Of a stretch of DNA of 64,000 nucleotides, positions 45,776-54,549 are shown in pieces; within the stretch, counting starts at the first letter, position 1; each line of letters opens with the position of its first letter. A program made the translations under genes and the position numbers. Source of the stretch: an uncultured Bryobacterales bacterium (GTDB lineage Bacteria > Acidobacteriota > Terriglobia > Bryobacterales > UBA6623); NCBI GenBank assembly GCA_958295955.1, contig OY282420.1, forward strand, positions 2,680,435 to 2,744,434, given 5' to 3'. The notes beneath the pieces are model-generated. The model made no database searches and was not told the origin of the DNA. It saw only the letters and a program-made list of their open reading frames with translations.

Positions 45776-48700
45776 CTAAAACGCGACGCGCAGGCTGAAC
45801 TGCATCTGCCGCGGATCGGTGTTGGTCGAGCGGATCGTGCCCGCCGCCGGCGCTCTCACGTTGCGGTTCGGAGTTCCGTAGCTGGGATGGTTGGTCAGGT
45901 TGAAGACTTCCCAGCGGAAGCGGACATCGACCCGCTCGGTCGGCTGGAACGATTTCTGCAAGCCGATGTCCCAATTGAAGATGCCGGGCTCCTGCATGAT
46001 GTTGCGTCCGAGGTTGCCGAAATTGCCTTGGCCGTTTGCGTCCCGCGGGATGGCGAAGGCGGCGGGGTTGTACCAGCCGTCGGGGTTGGGGTTGGCGACC
46101 TTGTGCTCGCCGATCACGTCCGGGCGCCAAGTGCCGGTAGTTGTTCCAAGATTCGAAAACGCCTGCGGCAGCGTCACGCTGTAGTATTGGCCGGTCTGCG
46201 CCTGCAGCATGCCGCTGAGTTGCCAGCCGCCCAAGACGGCGTTCAACGCGCCGCCGCGGTCCATGAATTTCTTGCCGCGGCCAAAGGGAAGCTCGAGCAC
46301 GTAACTGGTTGCAATGCGCTGACGCACGTCGCTCGAATTGGAGCCGCGCTGGCAGGCGAAGCAGTTCGGGTCCTGTACGCCGGTCTCGCCGCCGACAAAC
46401 TGCTCGGGCACGTTGCCGATGCCGTGCCCCCAGGTGTAGGCGATCGTCCACATGTTGCCCGCGGCGAAGCGCTTGGACAGAGTGGCGTTGAGCCCGTTGT
46501 AGTTGGCCGAGCCGTAAGGCGTGCGGTAGCTGAGATTGCGGACGTCCTCGAAGTGCCTGCGCCGCGAAGCCTCGCTGGAAGCCGGGCCGCGCGTGGCCGC
46601 GTTCTCGTTGTAGCTGCCCACCAGGAAATTCGACGACGAGCCGACATAGGCCACGGTAAGTCCCAGGTTGTCGTCCAACTGCCGCTGCACGCTGAAATTC
46701 CATTGATAGGTGGTCGGCAGCGGGAAGTGCGTGGACCAGTGCTGCAAGACCAGGTTGTACGGCCGGTTGTCGGGGTCGCTGAGGTCGCCCAGGAAATCGG
46801 CCGGAAACCCGTCTTTGAGCAGGAACGCCGGCGATTGGCGGCCCGACGGGCGCGTGACCTGAGCGACCAGCGGGAAGTTGGCCAACATGCGGGCCGAGGC
46901 GCCCACCGCCATCTGCCCGCCGTAGAAGACGCCGCCGCCGCCGCGGAATGTCCACTTCTCGCCGGGCTGCCAGGCGAAACCGACGCGCGGGGCGAAGTTG
47001 TTGGTGTCGGTGTCGATCAATCCGCGGGACGACCAACTGCCGCCGTTTTGTCCCGCCATGATCGTTTGCCCGTATGTGCCGGCGTCGATCGACAGCTTGT
47101 TCATGCGGTTCTCCCTGTCGAACCACGGCGAGGTCAACTCGTAGCGGAGCCCCAGATTGAGCGTGAGCTTGGGGGTGATTTTCCAGTCGTCCTGGGCGAA
47201 GAACATGTAGCTGCGGAAAAGCTGCGTATTCAGCACCTGGGTGCTCTTGGTGGCGTTGTTGAGCCAGCCGAGCAGGAAATCGCCCATGCTGACGCCGCTG
47301 AATTTGCCGTTGACGTTGTGGATGCCGCGGGAGTTCTGCGAGCCGGTGATGTCGGTCGTGTCGTAGCGGACGTCGGCGCCGATCTTGAAGCTGTGGTTGC
47401 CCTTGAGGATCGTCAGATTGTTGAGGAACTGGTACGTCCAGGTGTCTTTGATGTTCGGCTGGAAGGCCGAGCCGCCGAGGCCGATGAAGCCCAGATTCCC
47501 GCCGAATGTGAAGCGGGGCAGGCCGAACAGATTGTCCGCCGCATCTATGCCCTGGATGCCGAACTGCGCGACAGCATCGGCCAGCGGCACGTCGCTGTCG
47601 ATGTTTTTGTTGACGCCGAGAAATTTGCGCCCGAAGCGGAACTCGTTGACGACATTGGGGTTGAAGATGTGCGTTTCGGAGATGACCAGGTGGTTCCCGC
47701 CGTTGTCGTCGCGGGCGCGGTCGTTGCCTACGCCGCCGCGCGCCAGACCGGGCAGCGGCGCGCCGCGGTTCTGGTCGAAGGTGTAGGTGCTGTAGCGCAC
47801 GAACATGCTGTCGTTCGTGGAAAACGTCTGGTCGTAACGGAAATCGTACTGGTTGCGGTTGGTGAACCACGGCTCGCCGCTGGTGAAATTGTTGCGCGTG
47901 GCCGGGTCGGAGAGGTTCGGGCTGGGGTAGATCTGCGCCAGCGCGGAGCCGACCGGGTCTTGCATCGCCATGGGAATGGTCTTGTTGGCGAACGTCGTGC
48001 GGTCGGCGACAACGCTCGAACTGTTAGGGTCGATCAGTCGGTTGAGGTTGCGCGTCATGCTGAAATCGCCGGCGCGCTCGGCGGCGGTCGGCACAATGTT
48101 CAGGTCGCTCTGCGCGCGGCGGACGCGCCAGGCTTCGATGCTGCCGAAGAAGAATGCCTTGTTCCTGACGATCGGGCCGCCGAACGTTCCGCCGAACTGA
48201 TTCTGGCGCAGCACGGCCGGGTCGGCCTTGCCGTCGCCGTCACGGTCGTTGCGTCCGAAGGTCGGGCGCGCGTCGAAGATATCGTTGCGCACGAACTCAT
48301 AGGCGCTGCCGTGGAACTCGTTCGTTCCGCCGCGGATCGAAACCATGATCACGCCGCCTGCGTTGCGGCCGTACTCCGCCGAGTAATTCGACGTTTGCAC
48401 CTTCATCTCCTGAACCGCGTCGAGAGAGGGGATCACGGCCTGCGACTTGCGGTCTTGCAGCCCCATCACGGTGGAGTTGTTGTCCACGCCGTCGATCAAG
48501 TAGTTGTTCTGCAGGGCCGGTTGGCCGTTGACGCTGAGGCCGTTGCCGAACGACGAAGTGCCCAGCGGGCCGCGGTCGCGCCCGCCTATTTCAGGCGCCA
48601 CGCCGGCGCTCAACAAGGCCAGCGACTGATAGCTGCGTCCGTTCAGCGGGAACTCCTCGAGCTGCTTGCGCTCGACGGTGTAGTCGAGAGTCGCGTTCTC

Positions 48701-49084
48701 CGTCTTGAGCACGGGCGTCGTGCCCTCGACGGTGACGACTTCCACCAAGTCGCCGACCTCGAGTTGAAAGTCGATGCCGATGCGGTCGCCGGCGTGAATC
48801 TCGACGCCTGCGCGCACCGACTTCTTGAAGCCGTCGCTCTCGACCGAAATCTCATAGGCGCCGATCTTCAGCGGACCGACAACGTAAGTGCCGGCTTCGT
48901 TCGAGCCGGACGAGATCGTTGCGTTCGTATCCACATTGCGCGCCGTAACGGCGGCCCCGGGAATCACCGCGCCGGTCGAGTCGGTAATCGTGCCGGCGAT
49001 ATTCCCTTGGTCTTGCTGGCCCAGGGCGGGCGCCGCGGCGAGCAATGCCGGGATGAGCAGCGCATACGCTCGATGTCGAGTCAT
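45776..49084 (-). CDS. Oar-like TonB-dependent receptor with carboxypeptidase-regulatory domain
   Basis: Outer-membrane protein of 1102 residues. Signal peptide MTRHRAYALLIPALLAAAPA; carboxypeptidase-regulatory-like domain with GNIAGTITDSTGAVIPGAAV near 27-46; plug with FPLNGRSYQSLALLSAGV and NNYLIDGVDNNS; then a long barrel ending LRVAF with terminal Phe. Oar-type receptors are abundant in Acidobacteriota and probably take up oligomers or peptides. The ATG at 49082-49084 has GGAGG 8 nt upstream; a start 32 codons earlier is rejected. A promoter lies at 49183-49211. Ends 2 nt from the convergent pyrD. Confidence 0.93.
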   Translation of the reverse strand: MTRHRAYALLIPALLAAAPALGQQDQGNIAGTITDSTGAVIPGAAVTARNVDTNATISSGSNEAGTYVVGPLKIGAYEISVESDGFKKSVRAGVEIHAGDRIGIDFQLEVGDLVEVVTVEGTTPVLKTENATLDYTVERKQLEEFPLNGRSYQSLALLSAGVAPEIGGRDRGPLGTSSFGNGLSVNGQPALQNNYLIDGVDNNSTVMGLQDRKSQAVIPSLDAVQEMKVQTSNYSAEYGRNAGGVIMVSIRGGTNEFHGSAYEFVRNDIFDARPTFGRNDRDGDGKADPAVLRQNQFGGTFGGPIVRNKAFFFGSIEAWRVRRAQSDLNIVPTAAERAGDFSMTRNLNRLIDPNSSSVVADRTTFANKTIPMAMQDPVGSALAQIYPSPNLSDPATRNNFTSGEPWFTNRNQYDFRYDQTFSTNDSMFVRYSTYTFDQNRGAPLPGLARGGVGNDRARDDNGGNHLVISETHIFNPNVVNEFRFGRKFLGVNKNIDSDVPLADAVAQFGIQGIDAADNLFGLPRFTFGGNLGFIGLGGSAFQPNIKDTWTYQFLNNLTILKGNHSFKIGADVRYDTTDITGSQNSRGIHNVNGKFSGVSMGDFLLGWLNNATKSTQVLNTQLFRSYMFFAQDDWKITPKLTLNLGLRYELTSPWFDRENRMNKLSIDAGTYGQTIMAGQNGGSWSSRGLIDTDTNNFAPRVGFAWQPGEKWTFRGGGGVFYGGQMAVGASARMLANFPLVAQVTRPSGRQSPAFLLKDGFPADFLGDLSDPDNRPYNLVLQHWSTHFPLPTTYQWNFSVQRQLDDNLGLTVAYVGSSSNFLVGSYNENAATRGPASSEASRRRHFEDVRNLSYRTPYGSANYNGLNATLSKRFAAGNMWTIAYTWGHGIGNVPEQFVGGETGVQDPNCFACQRGSNSSDVRQRIATSYVLELPFGRGKKFMDRGGALNAVLGGWQLSGMLQAQTGQYYSVTLPQAFSNLGTTTGTWRPDVIGEHKVANPNPDGWYNPAAFAIPRDANGQGNFGNLGRNIMQEPGIFNWDIGLQKSFQPTERVDVRFRWEVFNLTNHPSYGTPNRNVRAPAAGTIRSTNTDPRQMQFSLRVAF

Positions 49085-49182
49085 GGTCGTCTTTACCTCC
49101 TGGGGCGGCCCTGCTTGCGTCAAACGGCGGATCGTCGCTTGACGAACCGGAAACAGTCCGGTCGCCGAAAACCCCGCCACAT

Positions 49183-49211
49183 AGTTTAGCGCCTGCGGCA
49201 GCCCCGATCAA
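49183..49211 (-). promoter_or_regulatory. promoter of the Oar-like receptor gene
   Basis: On the minus strand, -35 TTGATC (49206-49211), a 17-nt spacer and -10 TAAACT (49183-49188). The predicted start near 49176 gives a leader of about 90 nt with GGAGG before the ATG. Confidence 0.6.
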
Positions 49212-49244
49212 TTGCCGAATCCGCTCCGGGTGTGCGGCATAACA

Positions 49245-49263
49245 CTGATCCGGCTGGGATCAG
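49245..49263. repeat. 7-bp inverted repeat upstream of the receptor promoter
   Basis: CTGATCC and GGATCAG are separated by GGCTG. No T run follows on either strand. The position upstream of the -35 would fit an activator site for the receptor gene. Confidence 0.4.
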
Positions 49264-49414
49264 GAGTCAGGGCATGTCCGGCAAGAAGAGCGGCGGCGCC
49301 TCGTTGCTGCAAGCGCCACAAGTTTCAGAAAGGGGCTTTCATGCCCTTGCCTGCCGACGTATCGTCCCTGTAGAGGCGACTCGACCGGCAACCGTCAGCG
49401 TTCGCCTGCGGCGC

Positions 49415-50572
49415 TCAATCGCCGGCAAGGGCGGCTTCTTCCAGGAATGCCCGCTCCGACTGCGCCGGCATTTTCGGCAGATAGTTCCGCGACTCCGGGT
49501 AGTCGTCGAACCAGTGCGCTTCCCGCCTCCGCGGGAAGATCATGATCTCGCCTTGGCGCCGGGGGTCCGCGGCGCGGTGGTACTTGAGCAAAATACAGTC
49601 GTCCGTCAGACCGATGACTTCGACCTTGCCGGTCATGTGCGACATCGAGAAGCGCGCCCGCTTGGCCAGGCCGGAGCCCTGCGCCTGAGCCTCGGCAAAG
49701 ATGCGGTACGCCCGTTCGAGCGGTACCGAGTACGACTCGTTCCCCTCGGTAGGCCGGCATTGAAAGATGTAGTACGGCGGCACGCCGAGATATGACAATT
49801 CGTCGAAAAGCTCGCGGAGAACGTCCGGCGAATCGTTGACGCCGGCGATCATCGGCGACTGGTTCACGGTTACGACGCCGTGGCGCTGCAGGCATTCGAG
49901 ACCTTCGCGGGCCTCGGCCGTAAGCTCCACCGGATGGTTGAAATGGCACATCACGTAGATGCGGCCCGCCGTCGCATTCGAGTATTTGTCGAACATCGCC
50001 CACAGCTTCGGGTCGCCCGTGATGCGAAACGGATTGAAGGCCGGCATCTTGCTGCCGATGCGGATAATCCTGACATGCGGGATCGCGCGCAAGCCGGCAA
50101 TGATCGGCTCGAGCTTCGAGGTGGACATGATCAAGGGGTCGCCGCCGGTCAGCAGAACGTTGGAGATTTCCGGGTGGGCGCGGATGTACTCCAACCCCGC
50201 CGACACGTCGCGGACGACCTCGTCGTTGTCGTCCATGAACAACCGCTTGCGGAAGCAAAAGCGGCAGTACGCGCCGCATACGTCGTTGCACAGCAGCAGC
50301 GCCGTATCGGAGTACTTATGCTCCAGTCCGGGAACCTTGGTGTAGAGTTCCTCATGCGAAGCGTCGAGCTGTCCCCATTCATTGATCTCGGTGGAATCGG
50401 GCATGACGATCTTGCGTATGGGATCGTGCGGATCGTCCCAATTGATCAGTCCCTGGTAATAGTCGTTGGTGCGGAAGACGAACTTCTCGCTGACCTGACG
50501 CCCGATTTCCCGCTCGTCCGGCGAGAGTTGGGGGATTTTATCGACGGATGTCATGTATCTCGGCTTGCGCAA
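49415..50572 (-). CDS. KamA-family radical SAM protein, altered substrate site
   Basis: Lysine 2,3-aminomutase relatives are PLP-dependent radical SAM enzymes. Counting from the ATG at 50554, the cluster motif CGAYCRFC lies at 93-100 (C93, C97, C100) and the PLP-lysine candidate is in SMSHMTGKVEV near 319. The usual PGGGGK loop is absent, and the two Asp that bind the lysine side chain look replaced (Arg in FQCRPTEG, Ser before HMTGK). A TTG at 50570-50572 with AAAGGAG 5 nt upstream is the better start; the ATG lies six codons in. Substrate unknown. Confidence 0.85.
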   Translation of the reverse strand: MRKPRYMTSVDKIPQLSPDEREIGRQVSEKFVFRTNDYYQGLINWDDPHDPIRKIVMPDSTEINEWGQLDASHEELYTKVPGLEHKYSDTALLLCNDVCGAYCRFCFRKRLFMDDNDEVVRDVSAGLEYIRAHPEISNVLLTGGDPLIMSTSKLEPIIAGLRAIPHVRIIRIGSKMPAFNPFRITGDPKLWAMFDKYSNATAGRIYVMCHFNHPVELTAEAREGLECLQRHGVVTVNQSPMIAGVNDSPDVLRELFDELSYLGVPPYYIFQCRPTEGNESYSVPLERAYRIFAEAQAQGSGLAKRARFSMSHMTGKVEVIGLTDDCILLKYHRAADPRRQGEIMIFPRRREAHWFDDYPESRNYLPKMPAQSERAFLEEAALAGD

Positions 50573-50937
50573 AAAAACTCCTTTCGAACGACGAAATTTC
50601 GCGGCGCGGTCTGAGCGCCGCCGGGAGTACGCCTCCCCCGATCGACCGTATCTATTGGAAACAATTTGGCCCGCCTCTGTCAAACGGCGCGTCGGAAGGA
50701 CGTACGCTGCCCCGCTGGTCTTTGGAAGAAAGGGGCAGGGAATACTGAAAAGCAGGGGGTAGGAGCACGGTTTTCCGACAGTTCGACAAGCCGGCGGCAA
50801 GGGGGCTCCGCCCTGCCCGGAAACAGTTCCCCGGCGCCGGGCGGATCGTCGGTCCGCGGCTCGCCAAAGAGCATCTGCGGCAAGTCTCCGCGCACCTGTT
50901 CGGCGCCGGCACAGGCGCCGCACGCCCCGCGCGTGGT
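50573..50937. other. intergenic region upstream of the KamA-like gene
   Basis: No gene is supported. It contains the promoter at 50654-50683 and a perfect hairpin GGCGCC-GGCACA-GGCGCC at 50902-50919, 19 bp past the stop of the carboxylate-amine ligase gene. That hairpin has no T run, so any terminator function would be Rho-dependent. Confidence 0.55.
50654..50683 (-). promoter_or_regulatory. probable promoter of the KamA-like gene
   Basis: On the minus strand, perfect -35 TTGACA (50678-50683), an 18-nt spacer and a weak -10 TCCAAT (50654-50659). The predicted start near 50647 gives about 75 nt of leader before the TTG start with its AAAGGAG. Confidence 0.5.
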
Positions 50938-52089
50938 TCAGCCGCTTTCGCCGCAGCCCTCGACGGTCCGTTCGATCAACCTGTCGACGACCTCGAGCAA
51001 GGCTTCCCGCTCGGTTGCGCCGGAACGCAGCGCTTCGCGGTACGTCCGCAGTTGGCGGTGCGAGCTCGCGCCGCGCTCGATGATCGTCAGCGCATGCTCG
51101 ACCTCGCGGACGCAGCCGAAGTGTTCCGCGTCCTCGCGCAGGATTCCAAGCAACTCCCGGGTCAGCGCGGTGAAAGGGACGATCTCGCCGCGTCCGAAAT
51201 CGACCATGCCTTCGTCGAGACCGTAACGCTGCGCGCGCCAGCGGTTCTCATGCACCAGCAGCGGAGCATAGATGCGCCAGCGCTGGTTTTGCCGCCGCAA
51301 GCGGTAGAGCATGCGGCAAAGGCAGCGAAAGACGGCCGCGCAGCACAGCGCATCCTCGACCTGCGTGCAAACGTCGGTGATGCGCATCTCGATGGTCGGA
51401 AAGCGGGCGCTGGGCCGCACGTCCCACCACAGCTTCGTGGCGTCCTCGAGCAGGCCCGCCGCGACCATCAGATCAACCGTCCGCTTGTACTCCCCGTAAC
51501 TTTCGAAGCGTTCCGGCAGGCCCGTGCGCGGCAGTTCGTCGAAAACGCACAGGCGGTAGGAGTGCAGGCCGGTTTCGGTTCCTTCCCAGAAAGGCGACGA
51601 CGTGCTCAGCGCCAGCAGGTGCGGCAGGAAATACGCCGCCTGGTTGAGGATGTCGATGCGCAGGTCGTCGTCCTCGATGCCCACGTGGACGTGCATGCCG
51701 CCGATCATCAGCCGCCGGGCGGCGGCCTGCATATCCCGGTTCAGGATGCGATAGCGTTCTTTGTCGGTGTGCTTCTGCTCCCGCCACAGAGCGAAGGGAT
51801 GCGTGGAGGCGGCAATCGGGGCGAGGCCGTGTTTTCCGGAGACGGCCGCCACGGTCCGGCGGAGGTGAGCGAGGTCGTTGCGCACCTCGTCGAGGGAATT
51901 GCAGACCGTGGTGCCGACCTCGATCTGGGCTTGCAGAAACTCCGGGCTGACCCGGCCCGCGGGCGAGAGCGCCGCGCACTCCTCGATCAGCGCGGCCGGC
52001 GGTTCGCTGACCAGGTTCCGCGAGCGGCGGTCGACCAGCAGATATTCTTCCTCGACGCCGATGGTGAAGCTCGGTTCCCGCGGCGACAT
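50938..52089 (-). CDS. GCS2-type carboxylate-amine ligase (YbdK-like)
   Basis: Member of the glutamate-cysteine ligase 2 family, which joins a carboxylate to an amine with ATP. The 383-residue protein starts MSPREPSFTIGVEEEYLLVD with the ATP/metal motif GVEEEYLLVD at 11-20, MIGGMHVHVGIED near 128-140 and RITDVCTQ near 236-243. The true amine substrate is usually unknown for YbdK-like enzymes. Its ATG directly follows the stop of the amidohydrolase gene, so they form an operon. Confidence 0.9.
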   Translation of the reverse strand: MSPREPSFTIGVEEEYLLVDRRSRNLVSEPPAALIEECAALSPAGRVSPEFLQAQIEVGTTVCNSLDEVRNDLAHLRRTVAAVSGKHGLAPIAASTHPFALWREQKHTDKERYRILNRDMQAAARRLMIGGMHVHVGIEDDDLRIDILNQAAYFLPHLLALSTSSPFWEGTETGLHSYRLCVFDELPRTGLPERFESYGEYKRTVDLMVAAGLLEDATKLWWDVRPSARFPTIEMRITDVCTQVEDALCCAAVFRCLCRMLYRLRRQNQRWRIYAPLLVHENRWRAQRYGLDEGMVDFGRGEIVPFTALTRELLGILREDAEHFGCVREVEHALTIIERGASSHRQLRTYREALRSGATEREALLEVVDRLIERTVEGCGESG

Positions 52090-52968
52090 TCAACGCGCCT
52101 CGCGGTAAAGAGCGTCGTCCGCCAGGATGCCGGCCAAAACATCCGCCAGGATCGCCGTGTAGCGGGCAATGCCCGCCGCGTCGCTTATCAGGTCGGAGCG
52201 GACCTCGACCAGCGCGTTGGGCAGCCCCGCGGCATTCGCGTGGAAGTCGTTCGAATAATCGAAGCGGTCGCGTCCGGAATACGGTTCGTTGTCGCCGACC
52301 GGGAGTCCCGTGCGCCGGCGCAGCCCCTCCAGCAAGGGCACGGCGATGCGCGGGTCGCGGTCCCAGAGCACGCTGACATGCCAGGGGCGCGCGGCCCCGC
52401 CGTTCAGCTTGGGGGTGAAGCTGTGAATCGCCAGGTAAGCCGGCGTCCGCCCGCGCTTGCGTATGCCGTCGAGGGTTGCGTCGATGGCGCGGTGATATGG
52501 GTAGAACAGCGCCTCCGCGCGGCGGGCGGCCTCCGGGGCGGTCAAGCCGAGGTTGCCGGGCACGACAGAGCCGTCGCTGACGGCAGGAATCGAGGTCGCC
52601 TGCCCCGGCCGGCGGTTGCAATCGATCACCAGCCGCGAATAGCGGGAAAGCACGGCCGGCGCGTCGAATCTTGCGGACAACCCGCGCGTCACCTCGGCCG
52701 CGCCGGGGTCCCAGCCGATATGGCGTTGCCTATCCTCCGCGCCGAGCCCCAGATCGCCCAGCGCTTGAGGAACGGCGTGCGAGGCGTGATCGCAGGTGAA
52801 CAGCACGGGGGCCGAGCCCGCCGGATTGACGATCTCGAACGGCGGCTGCTCGCCAGGCTTCAGCAGCGGCCGCTCTTGGCGCTCGAGACATGCCGCGCCG
52901 CCAGCCGCCGGCCGCAGCGAAGCGCCGGACGCATGCGCAGGCCGTTGCTCGCATCGTATCGACGACAT
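52090..52968 (-). CDS. N-formylglutamate amidohydrolase-family protein
   Basis: Predicted zinc-dependent amidohydrolase. The family core begins FEIVNPAGSAPVLFTCDHAS, with metal-ligand type residues in TCDHASHAVP, ending in FHANAAGLPNALVEVRSDLI. From the ATG at 52966-52968 the protein has 292 residues. The start is uncertain: no ribosome site is clear, the frame stays open to 53160, and the first ~45 residues are not family-like. Pairing with a GCS2 ligase recurs in many genomes and suggests joint processing of a glutamyl or formyl-amino compound. Confidence 0.82.
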   Translation of the reverse strand: MSSIRCEQRPAHASGASLRPAAGGAACLERQERPLLKPGEQPPFEIVNPAGSAPVLFTCDHASHAVPQALGDLGLGAEDRQRHIGWDPGAAEVTRGLSARFDAPAVLSRYSRLVIDCNRRPGQATSIPAVSDGSVVPGNLGLTAPEAARRAEALFYPYHRAIDATLDGIRKRGRTPAYLAIHSFTPKLNGGAARPWHVSVLWDRDPRIAVPLLEGLRRRTGLPVGDNEPYSGRDRFDYSNDFHANAAGLPNALVEVRSDLISDAAGIARYTAILADVLAGILADDALYREAR

Positions 52969-53240
52969 AGGCAATGAGTTCGTGTCTTGCCGCCCCGCGC
53001 AGCGGCGTTGCGGCCGCGGAACGCCGTCCGACGGGGGAAGCGGCTCGATGCGTTGCCGGCGCAGGCTCCCGGCGCCCAAACAACACCATCCATAATACAC
53101 GGCGGCGGGAAGCGTGAACCGCATTTGCGCCGGCGCCGCGCGCCTATGCCGGCATTTCAACGGGGCCTCCGGCCGGTCGCGCGGCAGCGAAGAAAAGAAG
53201 AGAAACCGACTACCGAGACGACTTGGAATTATGCCCGGAG

Positions 53241-53660
53241 CTATGCCCCGAGCAGGTGCAAAAAAACGCGGCGGCGGTGCGCGGACCGCCGGTGCTCGAA
53301 AACGTAAATTCCCTGCCAGACGCCGAGAACCGGCCTGCCGCCGGCGACGGGGATCGTCAACTGCGTCTGCGTCAGCGCCGCGCGCACGTGAGCCGGCATG
53401 TCGTCGGGGCCTTCGAGCGTGTGGCGGTAGTGCGGATCGTCTTCCGGGACGATGCGGCTGAAATACCCTTCCAGGTCATGGCGGACATCGGGGTCGGCAT
53501 TCTCCTGGATGGTCAGCGAGGCGGAAGTATGCCGGATAAAAACCGTCAGAAGACCTTCGCGCAGACCGCGCGCGGACACCCAGCCTACAACCGGCGCGGT
53601 AATTTCGTAAAGACCCTTGCCGCGCGTGGAAACTTGAATCTCGTGACTGCTCTGTTGCAT
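53241..53660 (-). CDS. YjbQ-family protein (UPF0047)
   Basis: Small beta-barrel protein of 139 residues of the YjbQ family; some members rescue thiamine-phosphate synthase defects. It has the signature RHTSASLTIQENADPDVRHD near 43-62, the conserved DPHYRHTLEGPDDMPAHVRA and a GVWQGIYVFEHR end. Conserved His residues suggest a metal site. The gene is divergent from an SDR gene and shows no operon partner. Confidence 0.93.
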   Translation of the reverse strand: MQQSSHEIQVSTRGKGLYEITAPVVGWVSARGLREGLLTVFIRHTSASLTIQENADPDVRHDLEGYFSRIVPEDDPHYRHTLEGPDDMPAHVRAALTQTQLTIPVAGGRPVLGVWQGIYVFEHRRSAHRRRVFLHLLGA

Positions 53661-53759
53661 GACCCTCGCCGTCTATCTTCTCCCAAACGCCGAACGGCGT
53701 CTCGGCAAGCCGCCGCGCCGGTCGAAACCGCTATCATGGGCTGAGGGACAACTTGGCGG

Positions 53760-54521
53760 ATGGGCAAGCTGGACCGAAAAACGGCAATCGTCACCGGCGG
53801 GGCGAAGGGACTGGGCGCGGTCTATTGCCGCGCGCTGGCGGCCGAAGGGGCGCGCGTCGCGATCGCCGACATCGCCGACGGCGCCGCGCTTGCCGGCGAG
53901 ATACGGCAGTCCGGCGGCGAAGCGCTGTATTGCGCCGCCGACGTCAGCGACGAGAGCTCGGTTCGCTCGCTCGTATCCGCCGCGGTCGAGCGCTTCGACC
54001 GCATCGACATCCTGGTCAATAACGCGGCGGTCTTTTCCTTGCTTCCGCCGGTCAAATTCCAGGATATCGATGTCGGCCTGTGGGACAGGATCATGGCCGT
54101 CAACGTGCGCGGCAGCTTCCTGACGGCCAAGCACGTCAGCCCGCGGATGATCGCGCAGGGTTCGGGCAAAATCATCAACGTTTCTTCCGCTTCGGCGTAC
54201 AAGGGACAGCCGCCGCTGATGTTGCACTACATCGCCTCGAAGGGCGCGATTCTGTCGCTTACGCGGGCATTGTCCCGCGAGCTCGGCGAGCACGGCATTT
54301 GCGTCAATACCTTGGCGCCGGGCCTGATTCTCAGCGACAGCATCTTGCAAAACCGCAGCCACGTCGAAAAGGCGCAGGAAGGGGTTTTGGCGAGCCGCGC
54401 GCTCAAGCGCCACGGATACCCCGCAGACCTGATCGGAGCGTTGCTCTTTCTCGCCTCGTCAGACAGCGATTTCGTCACGGGACAGACGCTCGCCGTTGAC
54501 GGCGGCTCGATCAATACCTGA
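53760..54521 (+). CDS. short-chain dehydrogenase/reductase, FabG-like
   Basis: NAD(P)-dependent oxidoreductase of 253 residues: cofactor motif TGGAKGLGAVY near 12-22, NNAA near 88-91, catalytic Ser in INVSSASAYKG near 139 and YIASK near 155-159, ending VTGQTLAVDGG typical of FabG-like enzymes. A candidate -10 TATCAT lies about 28 nt upstream. Substrate unknown; it ends 28 nt from the convergent sulfatase. Confidence 0.9.
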   Translation: MGKLDRKTAIVTGGAKGLGAVYCRALAAEGARVAIADIADGAALAGEIRQSGGEALYCAADVSDESSVRSLVSAAVERFDRIDILVNNAAVFSLLPPVKFQDIDVGLWDRIMAVNVRGSFLTAKHVSPRMIAQGSGKIINVSSASAYKGQPPLMLHYIASKGAILSLTRALSRELGEHGICVNTLAPGLILSDSILQNRSHVEKAQEGVLASRALKRHGYPADLIGALLFLASSDSDFVTGQTLAVDGGSINT

Positions 54522-54549
54522 CGAGGGCAAGACGCCCCGCCGGCCGCAA

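Larger units (their letters stand above)
49085..49414. other. intergenic region upstream of the Oar-like receptor
   Basis: No gene is supported. It holds the receptor promoter (49183-49211) and a perfect hairpin CTGATCC-GGCTG-GGATCAG at 49245-49263, about 34 bp upstream of the -35. No clear terminator for the KamA-like gene ending at 49415 is visible. Confidence 0.6.

Noticed and set aside
45887-49189. Plus-strand open frame of about 1100 codons antisense to the Oar-like receptor
   Set aside because: The minus-strand receptor has signal peptide, domains and barrel end. The antisense product is low-complexity Arg/Val/Ala-rich with no family features.
49339-49360. GGGC/GCCC hairpin with short T stretch as terminator of the KamA-like gene
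   Set aside because: Only four pairs form and the following CTTTCT is not a proper U tract.
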